Source: Rahnella woolbedingensis
GTDB taxonomy: Bacteria; Pseudomonadota; Gammaproteobacteria; Enterobacterales; Enterobacteriaceae
Direction of reading: 5' to 3'
DNA length: 64,000 nt
Assembly (NCBI RefSeq): GCF_003602095.1
Contig: NZ_RAHH01000007.1
Coordinates: forward strand, 1 to 64,000
Below are positions 9,658-17,448 of the stretch, one piece after another. The position numbers were made by a program, and so were the translations under genes. Position 1 is the stretch's first letter; the number at the start of each line of letters is the position of its first letter. The notes below the pieces were generated by a model. It was given only the letters and a program-made list of their open reading frames with translations, was not told the origin of the DNA and did no database searches.

Positions 9658-10389
9658 ATGACAACCACACCGTCCGCCATACCGCAAAACATCGACCATG
9701 AAGAAATCGCCAAATTTGAGGCCGTCGCCTCACGCTGGTGGGATCTGGAAGGTGAATTCAAACCGCTACACCGTATCAACCCGTTGCGTCTGAACTACAT
9801 TCTCGAACGCGCCGATGGCCTGTTCGGTAAGAATGTCCTCGACGTCGGCTGTGGCGGCGGCATTTTGAGTGAGAGCATGGCGGTGGCAGGCGCAACGGTG
9901 ACAGGGCTGGACATGGGCGGCGAGCCGTTGCAGGTCGCGCGTTTACATGCGCTGGAAAGTGGTGTGAAAGTCGAATACGTGCAGGAAACTGTTGAGGCGC
10001 ATGCCCAGGCACACCCGCAACAATATGATGTCGTCACCTGCATGGAAATGCTTGAGCACGTACCGGATCCGGCTTCTGTCGTCGCCGCCTGTGCGCGTCT
10101 GGTGAAACCCGGCGGTCATGTGTTCTTCTCCACCATCAACCGCAACAACAAAGCCTGGCTGATGGCGATTTTCGGCGCAGAATATGTGCTGAAGATGGTG
10201 CCAAAAGGCACACACGACATTAAAAAATTCATCAAGCCTTCTGAATTGCTGGGCATGATTGACCGCACATCGCTGTTCGAGCGTCACATTATGGGGCTGC
10301 ACTACAACCCGCTGACTGACCATTTCAAACTGGGCCCGAACGTCGACGTCAATTACATGATCCACACTCAGGCAGAAGATAAAGCCTGA
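9658..10389 (+). CDS. ubiG: Ubiquinone biosynthesis O-methyltransferase
   Basis: A SAM-dependent methyltransferase that performs both O-methylation steps of ubiquinone synthesis, in the cytosol on the Ubi protein complex. It has 243 residues with the class I motif [15 protein letters not shown] near residue 60, then TGLDMG, and [11 protein letters not shown] around 123-133. The C-terminal [22 protein letters not shown] segment is typical of UbiG. The start ATG at 9658 has AAGGAG 12 bases upstream, a slightly long spacing. The N-terminal 12 residues differ from E. coli but the match is close from residue 15 onwards. It is transcribed alone, away from gyrA. Confidence 0.97.
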   Translation: MTTTPSAIPQNIDHEEIAKFEAVASRWWDLEGEFKPLHRINPLRLNYILERADGLFGKNVLDVGCGGGILSESMAVAGATVTGLDMGGEPLQVARLHALESGVKVEYVQETVEAHAQAHPQQYDVVTCMEMLEHVPDPASVVAACARLVKPGGHVFFSTINRNNKAWLMAIFGAEYVLKMVPKGTHDIKKFIKPSELLGMIDRTSLFERHIMGLHYNPLTDHFKLGPNVDVNYMIHTQAEDKA

Positions 10390-10420
10390 ACGCTGTTGCG
10401 TTAAAACCTCTCTGTCGTCA

Positions 10421-10444
10421 AGCCCGGAAGATGCTTTCCGGGCT
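10421..10444 (+). terminator. Stem-loop after ubiG, possible weak terminator
   Basis: AGCCCGGAA pairs with TTCCGGGCT around a short loop, 31 bases after the ubiG stop. The bases that follow (GAAACTCTC) are not a T run, so it may stabilise the mRNA 3' end rather than terminate well. Confidence 0.5.
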
Positions 10445-10708
10445 GAAACTCTCAAAGTTTGTCCTGACCTCCCTGCCCTGAATTTTACTTAAACCTTAGT
10501 TTTTAGGGCGTTGGTCACCTCGGTCGTCGCAACATGTTTTTTTAGAATAGTTATTCAGATCAATATAGCGTTTTTTTCTAACGTTTAATAAACCGGCAGT
10601 CGATCACCTTTATTAAAAATATAAGAAAATCGTATCTCAGATATTGACAGGTTTACCGCGCCAGCAATGGCGGACTCTTCAGGCTGGGCTCAGAAAATTC
10701 TCCCCAAC

Positions 10709-10717
10709 TTATCCACA
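10709..10717 (+). promoter_or_regulatory. DnaA box upstream of nrdA
   Basis: TTATCCACA is an exact match to the strong DnaA box consensus. It is about 190 bases upstream of the nrdA start, and DnaA regulation of nrdA is established in E. coli. Confidence 0.75.
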
Positions 10718-10787
10718 AAACAGGCCATTTTGTTCACTTGCAAAAGGGCCATTCAGTCACTATCTTGTCATCAGAAAATAACAAACC

Positions 10788-10801
10788 CACAATATATTGT
10801 G
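10788..10801. promoter_or_regulatory. NrdR-box-like palindrome
   Basis: CACAATATATTGTG is a perfect 14-bp palindrome and fits the NrdR box pattern (acaCwAtATaTwGtgt). NrdR represses ribonucleotide reductase genes when dATP is high. It lies about 100 bases before nrdA. Confidence 0.7.
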
Positions 10802-10900
10802 TTTATATCCTGACCAGCACACTAGGGACACCTTGTGCTGCCGCGCGCGTTTGGCGTGGATAGTTCAGACCCTTTATAAACCTTTGAGGTATCGCCCCGA

Positions 10901-13183
10901 ATGAACCAAAGTCTGCTTGTAACTAAACGTGATGGCCGCACAGAACGCATCAACCTTGATAAAATCCACCGTGTCATTGACTGGGCAGCGGAAGGTCTTC
11001 AAAACGTATCAGTTTCTCAAGTAGAACTTCGTTCACACATCCAGTTCTATGACGGGATCAAAACCGCTGATATTCATGAAACCATTATCAAAGCAGCGGC
11101 TGACCTGATCTCGAAAGATGCACCGGATTACCAATATCTGGCTGCACGTCTGGCTATCTTCCATCTGCGTAAAAAAGCCTATGGCCAGTTTGAACCACCA
11201 AAACTGATCGACCAGGTCACGCGTATGGTTGAAATGGGTAAATACGATAAACATCTGCTGGAAGACTACACGGCTGAAGAGTTCGAGCTGATGGACAGTT
11301 TTATTGACCACTGGCGCGACATGAATTTCTCTTACGCCGCGGTGAAGCAGCTGGAAGGGAAGTATCTGGCACAGAACCGTGTGACCGGCGATATCTACGA
11401 AAGTGCGCAGTTCCTCTACATTCTGGTCGCGGCCTGCCTGTTCTCCGGCTACCCGCGCGAAACCCGTCTGGATTACATCAAACGTTTCTACGACGCGATT
11501 TCTACCTTCAAAATTTCTTTGCCTACGCCGATTATGTCCGGCGTGCGTACTCCGACCCGTCAGTTCAGTTCTTGTGTTCTGATCGAATGTGGCGACAGCC
11601 TGGATTCTATCAATGCCACGTCCAGCGCCATCGTGAAATACGTTTCCCAACGTGCCGGTATCGGCATCAACGCCGGTCGCATCCGTGCGCTGGGTAGCCC
11701 GATCCGCGGCGGCGAAGCGTTCCACACCGGTTGTATCCCGTTCTACAAACACTTCCAGACCGCCGTGAAATCCTGTTCTCAGGGCGGCGTTCGTGGCGGT
11801 GCAGCAACGCTGTTCTACCCGATGTGGCATCTGGAAGTCGAAAGCCTGCTGGTTCTGAAAAACAACCGTGGTGTTGAAGGCAACCGCGTCCGTCATATGG
11901 ACTACGGCGTGCAGATCAACAAACTGATGTATCAGCGTCTGGTAAAAGGCGGCGACATTACGCTGTTCAGCCCGTCTGACGTCCCTGGCTTGTACGATGC
12001 GTTCTTTGCCGATCAGGAAGAGTTCGAGCGCCTGTATGAGAAATACGAGCAGGACGCCAGCATCCGTAAGCAGAAAGTGAAAGCGGTTGAACTGTTCTCC
12101 CTGATGATGCAGGAACGTGCATCAACCGGGCGTATCTATATTCAGCACGTCGACCACTGCAACACCCACAGCCCGTTTGATCCGGCTATTGCGCCAGTTC
12201 GCCAGTCCAACCTGTGTCTGGAAATCGCGCTGCCAACCAAACCGCTGGACGATGTGAACGACGAAAACGGCGAAATCGCGCTGTGTACGCTGTCTGCCTT
12301 CAACCTCGGCGCTATCGAAAGCCTTGACGACCTGGAAGAACTGGCTGTGCTGGCAGTTCGTGCCCTCGACGCCCTGCTCGATTATCAGGATTATCCGATC
12401 AAAGCCGCTAAACGTGGTGCGATGGGTCGCCGTACTCTGGGTATTGGCGTCATTAACTACGCTTACTATCTGGCGAAAAACGGCGTGCGTTATTCCGATG
12501 GCAGCGCGAACAACCTGACGCACAAAACCTTCGAAGCCATTCAATATTACCTGCTGAAAGCCTCGAACGAACTGGCGAAAGAGCAAGGCGCGTGTCAGTG
12601 GTTCAACGAAACCACCTATTCCAAAGGCATCATGCCGGTGGATACGTACAAGAAAGACCTGGATGCAATTTGCAACGAGCCGCTGCATCTGGACTGGGAT
12701 ACGCTACGTGAAAACATCAAAACGCACGGTCTGCGTAACTCCACGCTTTCCGCACTGATGCCTTCTGAGACGTCTTCGCAGATCTCCAATGCCACCAACG
12801 GCATTGAGCCACCACGCGGTCACATCAGTATCAAAGCGTCGAAAGACGGGATCCTGCGTCAGGTGGTGCCTGAGTATGAGCGTCTGAAAGATCAGTACGA
12901 ACTGCTGTGGGATATGCCCAACAACGACGGTTACCTGCAACTGGTTGGCGTGATGCAGAAATTCATCGACCAGGCGATTTCGTCTAATACCAACTACGAC
13001 CCTTCGCGCTTCCCGAACAGCAAAGTGCCGATGAAGCAATTGTTGAAAGACTTGCTGACTGCCTACAAATTTGGCGTGAAAACTCTGTACTATCAGAACA
13101 CCCGTGACGGTGCTGACGATGTACAGGAAGACATGAAAGCCGAAGTGGCTGACGACTGCGAAAGCGGTGCCTGCAAAATCTAA
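10901..13183 (+). CDS. nrdA: Ribonucleoside-diphosphate reductase, class Ia, alpha subunit
   Basis: The catalytic subunit of aerobic ribonucleotide reductase, which converts NDPs to dNDPs in the cytosol together with NrdB. It has 760 residues, the same size class as E. coli NrdA. The N-terminal ATP-cone begins at LLVTKRDGRTERINLDKI. Active-site features are visible: Cys in RQFSSCVL (near 225), NLCLE (Asn, Cys and Glu of the radical site near 437-441), the partner Cys in ALCTLSAFNLG, and the paired C-terminal cysteines in ESGACKI that are re-reduced by thioredoxin or glutaredoxin. The gene is followed, after a 72-base gap with a hairpin, by nrdB and then yfaE. Confidence 0.98.
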   Translation: MNQSLLVTKRDGRTERINLDKIHRVIDWAAEGLQNVSVSQVELRSHIQFYDGIKTADIHETIIKAAADLISKDAPDYQYLAARLAIFHLRKKAYGQFEPPKLIDQVTRMVEMGKYDKHLLEDYTAEEFELMDSFIDHWRDMNFSYAAVKQLEGKYLAQNRVTGDIYESAQFLYILVAACLFSGYPRETRLDYIKRFYDAISTFKISLPTPIMSGVRTPTRQFSSCVLIECGDSLDSINATSSAIVKYVSQRAGIGINAGRIRALGSPIRGGEAFHTGCIPFYKHFQTAVKSCSQGGVRGGAATLFYPMWHLEVESLLVLKNNRGVEGNRVRHMDYGVQINKLMYQRLVKGGDITLFSPSDVPGLYDAFFADQEEFERLYEKYEQDASIRKQKVKAVELFSLMMQERASTGRIYIQHVDHCNTHSPFDPAIAPVRQSNLCLEIALPTKPLDDVNDENGEIALCTLSAFNLGAIESLDDLEELAVLAVRALDALLDYQDYPIKAAKRGAMGRRTLGIGVINYAYYLAKNGVRYSDGSANNLTHKTFEAIQYYLLKASNELAKEQGACQWFNETTYSKGIMPVDTYKKDLDAICNEPLHLDWDTLRENIKTHGLRNSTLSALMPSETSSQISNATNGIEPPRGHISIKASKDGILRQVVPEYERLKDQYELLWDMPNNDGYLQLVGVMQKFIDQAISSNTNYDPSRFPNSKVPMKQLLKDLLTAYKFGVKTLYYQNTRDGADDVQEDMKAEVADDCESGACKI

Positions 13184-13211
13184 TCGTCTGTTTTAATTAA
13201 ACATATTATTC

Positions 13212-13234
13212 AAAACCCCCGTCAGGGGGTTTTT
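13212..13234 (+). terminator. Hairpin with T run between nrdA and nrdB
   Basis: AAAACCCCC and GGGGGTTTT pair around a GTCA loop, with a run of five T at the 3' side. It has the form of an intrinsic terminator yet lies inside the nrdAB operon, 22 bases before the nrdB start. It could reduce read-through and so set the NrdA:NrdB ratio, or stabilise the nrdA message. Confidence 0.7.
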
Positions 13235-13255
13235 GCCGAGAATTTCGAGGAAGTT

Positions 13256-14386
13256 ATGGCCTACAGTACTTTTTCCCAGAATAAAAACGATCAGCTTCTT
13301 GAGCCAATGTTCTTTGGCCAGTCGGTTAACGTTGCGCGTTTCGACCAGCAGAAGCATGAAATCTTTGAAAAACTGATCGAAAAACAGCTGTCCTTCTTCT
13401 GGCGTCCGGAAGAGATCGACGTTTCCCGCGACCGTATCGATTTCCAGGCGTTGCCGGATCACGAAAAGCACATCTTCCTGAGCAACCTTAAATATCAGAC
13501 GCTGCTCGATTCCATCCAGGGTCGCAGCCCGAACGTGGCGCTGCTGCCGCTGATCTCAATTCCGGAACTGGAAACCTGGGTCGAAACCTGGGCGTTTTCA
13601 GAGACTATCCACTCGCGCTCATACACGCATATCATCCGCAACATCGTGAACGATCCGGCGATTGTGTTTGACGATATCGTCACCAACGAAGAAATCCTCA
13701 AGCGCGCGAAAGACATCTCCGGTTATTACGACACGCTGATTGAGATGACCAGCTACTACCATCTGCTGGGCGAAGGCACGCATCAGGTGAACGGCAAAAC
13801 TGTCGTGGTTAATCTGCGTGAGCTGAAGAAAAAACTCTACATCTGTCTGATGAGCGTGAACGCGCTGGAAGCCGTGCGCTTCTACGTCAGCTTCGCCTGT
13901 TCATTTGCGTTCGCCGAACGTGAACTGATGGAAGGCAACGCGAAAATCATCAAGATGATCGCCCGTGATGAAGCGTTGCATCTGACCGGTACCCAGCACG
14001 CGCTGAACCTGCTGCGTTCAGGCCAGGACGACCCTGAAATGGTGGAAATCGCCAAAGAATGCCAGCAGGAATGTCACGATTTGTTCGTGCTCGCAGCACA
14101 GCAGGAGAAAGACTGGGCAGAATATCTGTTCAAAGACGGTTCGATGATCGGCCTGAACAAAGATATTTTGTGCCAGTACGTTGAGTACATCACTAACATC
14201 CGTATGCAGGCCGTGGGTCTGGACGCGCCGTTCAAAACCCGCTCTAACCCAATCCCGTGGATCAACGCCTGGCTGGTATCCGACAACGTGCAGGTTGCGC
14301 CGCAGGAAGTGGAAGTCAGCTCCTATTTGGTCGGTCAGATTGACTCTGAAGTTCACGCCGACGATCTGAGTGATTTCGAGCTGTAA
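13256..14386 (+). CDS. nrdB: Ribonucleoside-diphosphate reductase, class Ia, beta subunit
   Basis: The radical-generating subunit with a diiron centre and stable tyrosyl radical, which passes the radical to NrdA. It has 376 residues, matching E. coli NrdB. The segment [15 protein letters not shown] carries the iron-ligand Glu and His and the radical Tyr (E. coli positions 115, 118 and 122), and [12 protein letters not shown] carries the second Glu/His ligand set. The C-terminal tail that docks on NrdA is present (ending DDLSDFEL). GAGG is 5 bases before the ATG. The stop TAA is directly followed by the ATG of yfaE, so the two are translationally coupled. Confidence 0.98.
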   Translation: MAYSTFSQNKNDQLLEPMFFGQSVNVARFDQQKHEIFEKLIEKQLSFFWRPEEIDVSRDRIDFQALPDHEKHIFLSNLKYQTLLDSIQGRSPNVALLPLISIPELETWVETWAFSETIHSRSYTHIIRNIVNDPAIVFDDIVTNEEILKRAKDISGYYDTLIEMTSYYHLLGEGTHQVNGKTVVVNLRELKKKLYICLMSVNALEAVRFYVSFACSFAFAERELMEGNAKIIKMIARDEALHLTGTQHALNLLRSGQDDPEMVEIAKECQQECHDLFVLAAQQEKDWAEYLFKDGSMIGLNKDILCQYVEYITNIRMQAVGLDAPFKTRSNPIPWINAWLVSDNVQVAPQEVEVSSYLVGQIDSEVHADDLSDFEL

Positions 14387-14647
14387 ATGGCGGAAAGAAC
14401 TATCACACTTTCGGCAAACGGCCAGCAACTGGCCTGTAAGTCAGAACACCGGAACTTGCTGGAAGTGTTTGAACATCATCAGGTTGAAGTGGAATACCAG
14501 TGCCGGGAAGGTTATTGCGGATCGTGCCGGATGAAACTTATCAACGGCACCGTTGAGTACAGTGATAAACCTTTAGCTTTCATCTCTGACGGTGAGATTT
14601 TGCCGTGCTGTTGCATGCCGGTTGGGGATATTGAGATTGAGTTTTAG
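14387..14647 (+). CDS. yfaE: 2Fe-2S ferredoxin YfaE, diferric-tyrosyl cofactor maintenance
   Basis: A plant-type ferredoxin of 86 residues. The cysteine pattern YQCREGYCGSCRMKL plus a later LPCCCMP gives the four ligands of the 2Fe-2S cluster. In E. coli YfaE supplies electrons to rebuild the NrdB diiron-tyrosyl radical cofactor, and its place immediately after nrdB, with no spacer, fits that role here. The last codons and stop run into a tract of hairpin repeats. Confidence 0.96.
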   Translation: MAERTITLSANGQQLACKSEHRNLLEVFEHHQVEVEYQCREGYCGSCRMKLINGTVEYSDKPLAFISDGEILPCCCMPVGDIEIEF

Positions 14648-15240
14648 TGGGCTGCTGCCCATGCCTGCCTTTAGCCTTTAGCTTTTAGCTTTTAGCCTTC
14701 AACATCAAGACATTGGGCTCGCAGCCCAAACTGACCTTAAGATCAACACCGTGGGTTGCCACCCACACTGGCCTTAGGGGTGGCTTATCGCCGCCACCCC
14801 TAAGAACCCCGGGCTCTTTCACTGCGCGCTGTCGCAGGTACGACGGACATGTTCCGGCGCAATAGTGAGTGGCGCAAATCCAGGTGCTTCGCACTGCCTT
14901 CTCTCGGTCTTCGAGCCGATGGTCTCGAAGCCGCTCCGTTCAGCTGAATTTTGATCACGCCAATCAACTTTTTTAAAAGAGGCAAACAGTCTGCTTTTGA
15001 ATTTAAGATCGTACGGGCGTTTCAGAAAGCTTGCTGAATGAGAGGTTGCAGACCAAAGGCTGCAATCCCGAAATGAAGGCACCGCGCTGCGGCAAGATTT
15101 CCAGCCTGTCACTGCGGTAACTGAAACATAGCCAGCGAGCGGAGCGCGCAGTAGAAGAGCCGGAGATTCTTAAGAGGCGCGGCGATAGGCGCCTCTTAAG
15201 GCCGGTTTGGGCGGCAAACCCAAGGTGTTGACTTGGCTTT
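14648..15240. repeat. Gene-free tract of hairpin repeats arranged as an inverted pair
   Basis: No credible gene lies in these 600 bases. Left arm, read on the minus strand from about 14880 to 14648: the block GCGCCGGAACATGTCC, then GCGCAGTGAAAGAGCC, then a 12-bp hairpin (GCCACCCCTAAG/CTTAGGGGTGGC at 14773-14804), then smaller hairpins of the form TGGG..CCCA at 14751-14766, 14713-14729 and 14648-14662. Right arm, read on the plus strand: GCGCAGTAGAAGAGCC at 15146-15161, a 12-bp hairpin CTTAAGAGGCGC/GCGCCTCTTAAG (15169-15200), then a TTGGG..CCCAA hairpin and GGTGTTGACT. The arms share framing sequence but their stems differ with pairing conserved. A related element lies at 63286-63458. This looks like a REP/BIME-like or MITE-like family; I cannot name it. 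Confidence 0.75.
14669..14696. repeat. Four tandem 7-bp units
   Basis: The unit CTTTAGC or TTTTAGC occurs four times in a row, 21 bases after the yfaE stop. Such tracts can vary in copy number by slippage. It is outside any gene, so an effect on expression is not obvious. Confidence 0.8.
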
Positions 15241-15248
15241 TGTAAAAG

Positions 15249-16454
15249 CTAAACCTTAGCTACCCGATCCAGCCAGGGATATTCCGCTACCGGATCCCAC
15301 CCGTTCAGATACCGCCGCAACATATCCATCCCCACCATCGCGATAGTCTCCTGTCTTAACGTCAACCCGTGCCGCGTCGCGGTATAGCGGATGGTTAACC
15401 CGCTGGTTCCTGAAGGCGTGTGCAGCGCCAGACTGAGTTGTTCACCTGATAATGCCCCAACCGCCAGCGCCAGCTGCGCGCCGGTGGTTTCGGCCAGATT
15501 CTGCGCACGTGCCAGCAAGCCTTCGAGAGATTTCTCCGGCGAGGCTTCATCGCCCTGAGGCAATAATTCGCCGCTGACCAGCGGAACGCCTGCGCTTTGC
15601 AGACGCCAGTTCAGTAAGCCACCGGTGAAACTTTCACTGACCGCCAGACGCATATCCTGCGCCAGCAGACGCTCTGCCAGGCGATCCGGAAGACTGCCCG
15701 GTCCTTCGAAAATCGTGCTCTCCCCCGCCACTTCACGCACGCGCTCAAACGCTTTGTGCATCGCGGCTTCCTCAGAGCGCGGGCCGGTAACTTTCAGCTC
15801 GATAATCGGCGATGAAGAACGGTAGCCCATCACCACGCCTTCCGGCAGTTCAAGTTTATCCAGCTCAGTCGCGAGATCACTTTCACCACGACCAAAAGTG
15901 GTCAGGCGCAGGCACAACGGCGCTTCCAGAGCCGGGAATTGTTTATGCAGACGCGGAACGATCTGCTTTTCCACCATCACTTTAAATTCTGAAGGCACAC
16001 CTGGAGTGAAGAAAATCTGACAGCGGTTGAGCTTCACGCTAAATCCGCAGGCGGTGCCAACCGGATTATCCAGCAGTTCGGCATTGGCCGGGATCTGCGC
16101 CTGTTTGCGGTTGGATTCGGCCATAGGACGACCGCGCTCGTTGAAAAACGCCTGCATGGTTTCAATCCATCCGGCATCTTCTACCAGTTCCACCCCACAG
16201 GCTTTCGCCGCTGCCAGCGCACTTAAATCGTCAGTCGTTGGACCCAGACCGCCGTTCACAATCAGCACATCGGCGATATGACTGCGTTCTTCAAGAACCG
16301 CTACCAGCGCATCCAGACTGTCGCCCACGGTTTCACGACTGGTCATCGGTAAACCTTGTTCGAACAGATAATTCGCCAGCCACGCCGAATTGGTATCCAC
16401 AATCTGGCCGTGCAGCACTTCATCACCCGTACTCAGCATCTCAACCCTAAGCAT
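15249..16454 (-). CDS. yfaY: CinA-family protein YfaY
   Basis: A CinA paralogue of 401 residues. The N-terminal MoCF-like domain is clear (VEMLSTGDEVLHGQIVDTNSAWLA, then LIVNGGLGPTTDDLS), followed by a second domain related to the nicotinamide-nucleotide amidase PncC. CinA N-terminal domains act as ADP-ribose pyrophosphatases in some species; YfaY itself has no firmly known activity. The C-terminal domain carries VSESFTGGLL where active PncC has AESCTGG: the Ser is kept but the following Cys is Phe, so amidase activity is uncertain. The start at 16454 has AAGGAG 7 bases upstream; an upstream in-frame ATG is less likely. The gene stands alone between the repeat tract and yfaZ. Confidence 0.92.
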   Translation of the reverse strand: MLRVEMLSTGDEVLHGQIVDTNSAWLANYLFEQGLPMTSRETVGDSLDALVAVLEERSHIADVLIVNGGLGPTTDDLSALAAAKACGVELVEDAGWIETMQAFFNERGRPMAESNRKQAQIPANAELLDNPVGTACGFSVKLNRCQIFFTPGVPSEFKVMVEKQIVPRLHKQFPALEAPLCLRLTTFGRGESDLATELDKLELPEGVVMGYRSSSPIIELKVTGPRSEEAAMHKAFERVREVAGESTIFEGPGSLPDRLAERLLAQDMRLAVSESFTGGLLNWRLQSAGVPLVSGELLPQGDEASPEKSLEGLLARAQNLAETTGAQLALAVGALSGEQLSLALHTPSGTSGLTIRYTATRHGLTLRQETIAMVGMDMLRRYLNGWDPVAEYPWLDRVAKV

Positions 16455-16532
16455 CCCGTTCTCCTTCTGGTTTTTTGTCATTCCACTGTAGAAAGGCTGG
16501 GGCAGAAAAACAATCTCCCCGGAGCAGAAAAC

Positions 16533-16559
16533 AAAAAGGCCCGCACGAATGCGAGCCTT
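16533..16559 (-). terminator. Rho-independent terminator after yfaZ
   Basis: On the minus strand AAGGCTCGCA pairs with TGCGGGCCTT (one mismatch) around a TTCG loop and is followed by five T. It lies 21 bases after the yfaZ stop and 79 bases before yfaY, so yfaY is probably transcribed separately. Confidence 0.85.
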
Positions 16560-16580
16560 GAGATGTTGTTTCTGACAGAA

Positions 16581-17126
16581 TCAGAAATTGATGGCGCCGC
16601 CCAGATACGCGCCGTCTGCCACCACGTTGTCGCGGTTGCCGTCTTTACCGTCCATGGACATGTAGCGGTAACCCACGCTCACGGTAACCAGCGGGATTGC
16701 GGTCAGACGCACGCCCGCGTTAGCTTCTGTGTAGCTGCCAATTCCGCTGGAGAGGGAGTCCGGAGAATAGTAATACTCACCGTACAGGCTGAATATTTTT
16801 GCAACTGGCAATTGCAGACCACCGCCGAGCGCGGCAGCATAACCTTCGTCGCCATCTTTCGGATTGGTATATAAGCCTTTACCGCCAATGGTCGCCATGA
16901 ACGGGCCTAAAGGTATGTTGTAACCTAAACCCAGGCCAGCCACATCGCCGTCGTCGTCGTTATGAGTCCATTCACCGCTCAGCGCCAGCCCCGGAGAAGT
17001 GGTACCAAAGCCCACGCCCAGGTGTGTGTAGTGTTCGCCAACTTCACCGTTAACACTGATTGCATTTGCAGAAGCGGCGGCAAACATCAGGCTGGCGGCT
17101 GCGCCAGCGACAAGGATCTTTTTCAT
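16581..17126 (-). CDS. yfaZ: YfaZ family outer membrane protein
   Basis: A 181-residue protein with a clear signal peptide (MKKILVAGAAASLMFAAASANA, cleavage after ANA) and an all-beta body rich in aromatic and glycine residues, ending in Phe (YLGGAINF) as outer membrane beta-barrels do. The family is a small predicted barrel of unknown function, sometimes described as a porin. The start at 17126 is chosen for the signal peptide; an in-frame start 32 codons earlier would bury it. It diverges from katA. Confidence 0.9.
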   Translation of the reverse strand: MKKILVAGAAASLMFAAASANAISVNGEVGEHYTHLGVGFGTTSPGLALSGEWTHNDDDGDVAGLGLGYNIPLGPFMATIGGKGLYTNPKDGDEGYAAALGGGLQLPVAKIFSLYGEYYYSPDSLSSGIGSYTEANAGVRLTAIPLVTVSVGYRYMSMDGKDGNRDNVVADGAYLGGAINF

Positions 17127-17448
17127 TATTTTTCCCAAATAATAGCTAAACGACATTAAATCTTCCGCACGAAGTCTAAAGCAATTTACTCTGCTGTAAC
17201 AACTTTTTGGAACTTTAAACATTCATCTCATGAGTGAAAATTGTAAGAAACATCGTTTTCATTGATGAAATGAAGTTTTCCCGTTGAATTAATAACTCCC
17301 ACCTATTTGCCCATGATCAATATAGGGTTTATTACTAATGCAGTAGAGTAAGTTTGACTTAGGGAAGCAACCCGCTGATAAGGACATAAATAGATTCGTT
17401 TTTTCCCTCGCACGTACGTTTCAAAATCCATAATTGAAGGAAATTATT
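17127..17448. other. yfaZ/katA divergent intergenic region
   Basis: These 322 bases separate the divergent yfaZ and katA genes and must hold both promoters. They are AT-rich. I see no regulator site I can support. TTGCCC followed 17 bases later by TATTAC (about 17309-17338) could serve katA, but the match is modest. Confidence 0.4.

Larger units (their letters stand above)
10445..10900 (+). promoter_or_regulatory. nrdA upstream regulatory region
   Basis: About 450 bases without a gene, AT-rich in the centre. It contains a consensus DnaA box at 10709-10717 and an NrdR-box-like palindrome at 10788-10801, both listed separately. A second, weaker NrdR-like site may lie around 10818-10837 (ACTAGGGACACCTTGTG), about three helical turns downstream, as NrdR sites usually come in pairs. 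In E. coli nrdA is also controlled by DnaA, Fis and NrdR, so the layout fits cell-cycle and nucleotide-pool control. I cannot place the -10 hexamer with confidence. Confidence 0.7.

Noticed and set aside
14819-15112. Minus-strand open frame of 97 codons in the hairpin tract after yfaE
   Set aside because: It overlaps the repeat arms and its recognisable peptide segments recur only in the related element near 63.3 kb as repeat sequence in other frames; not a gene.
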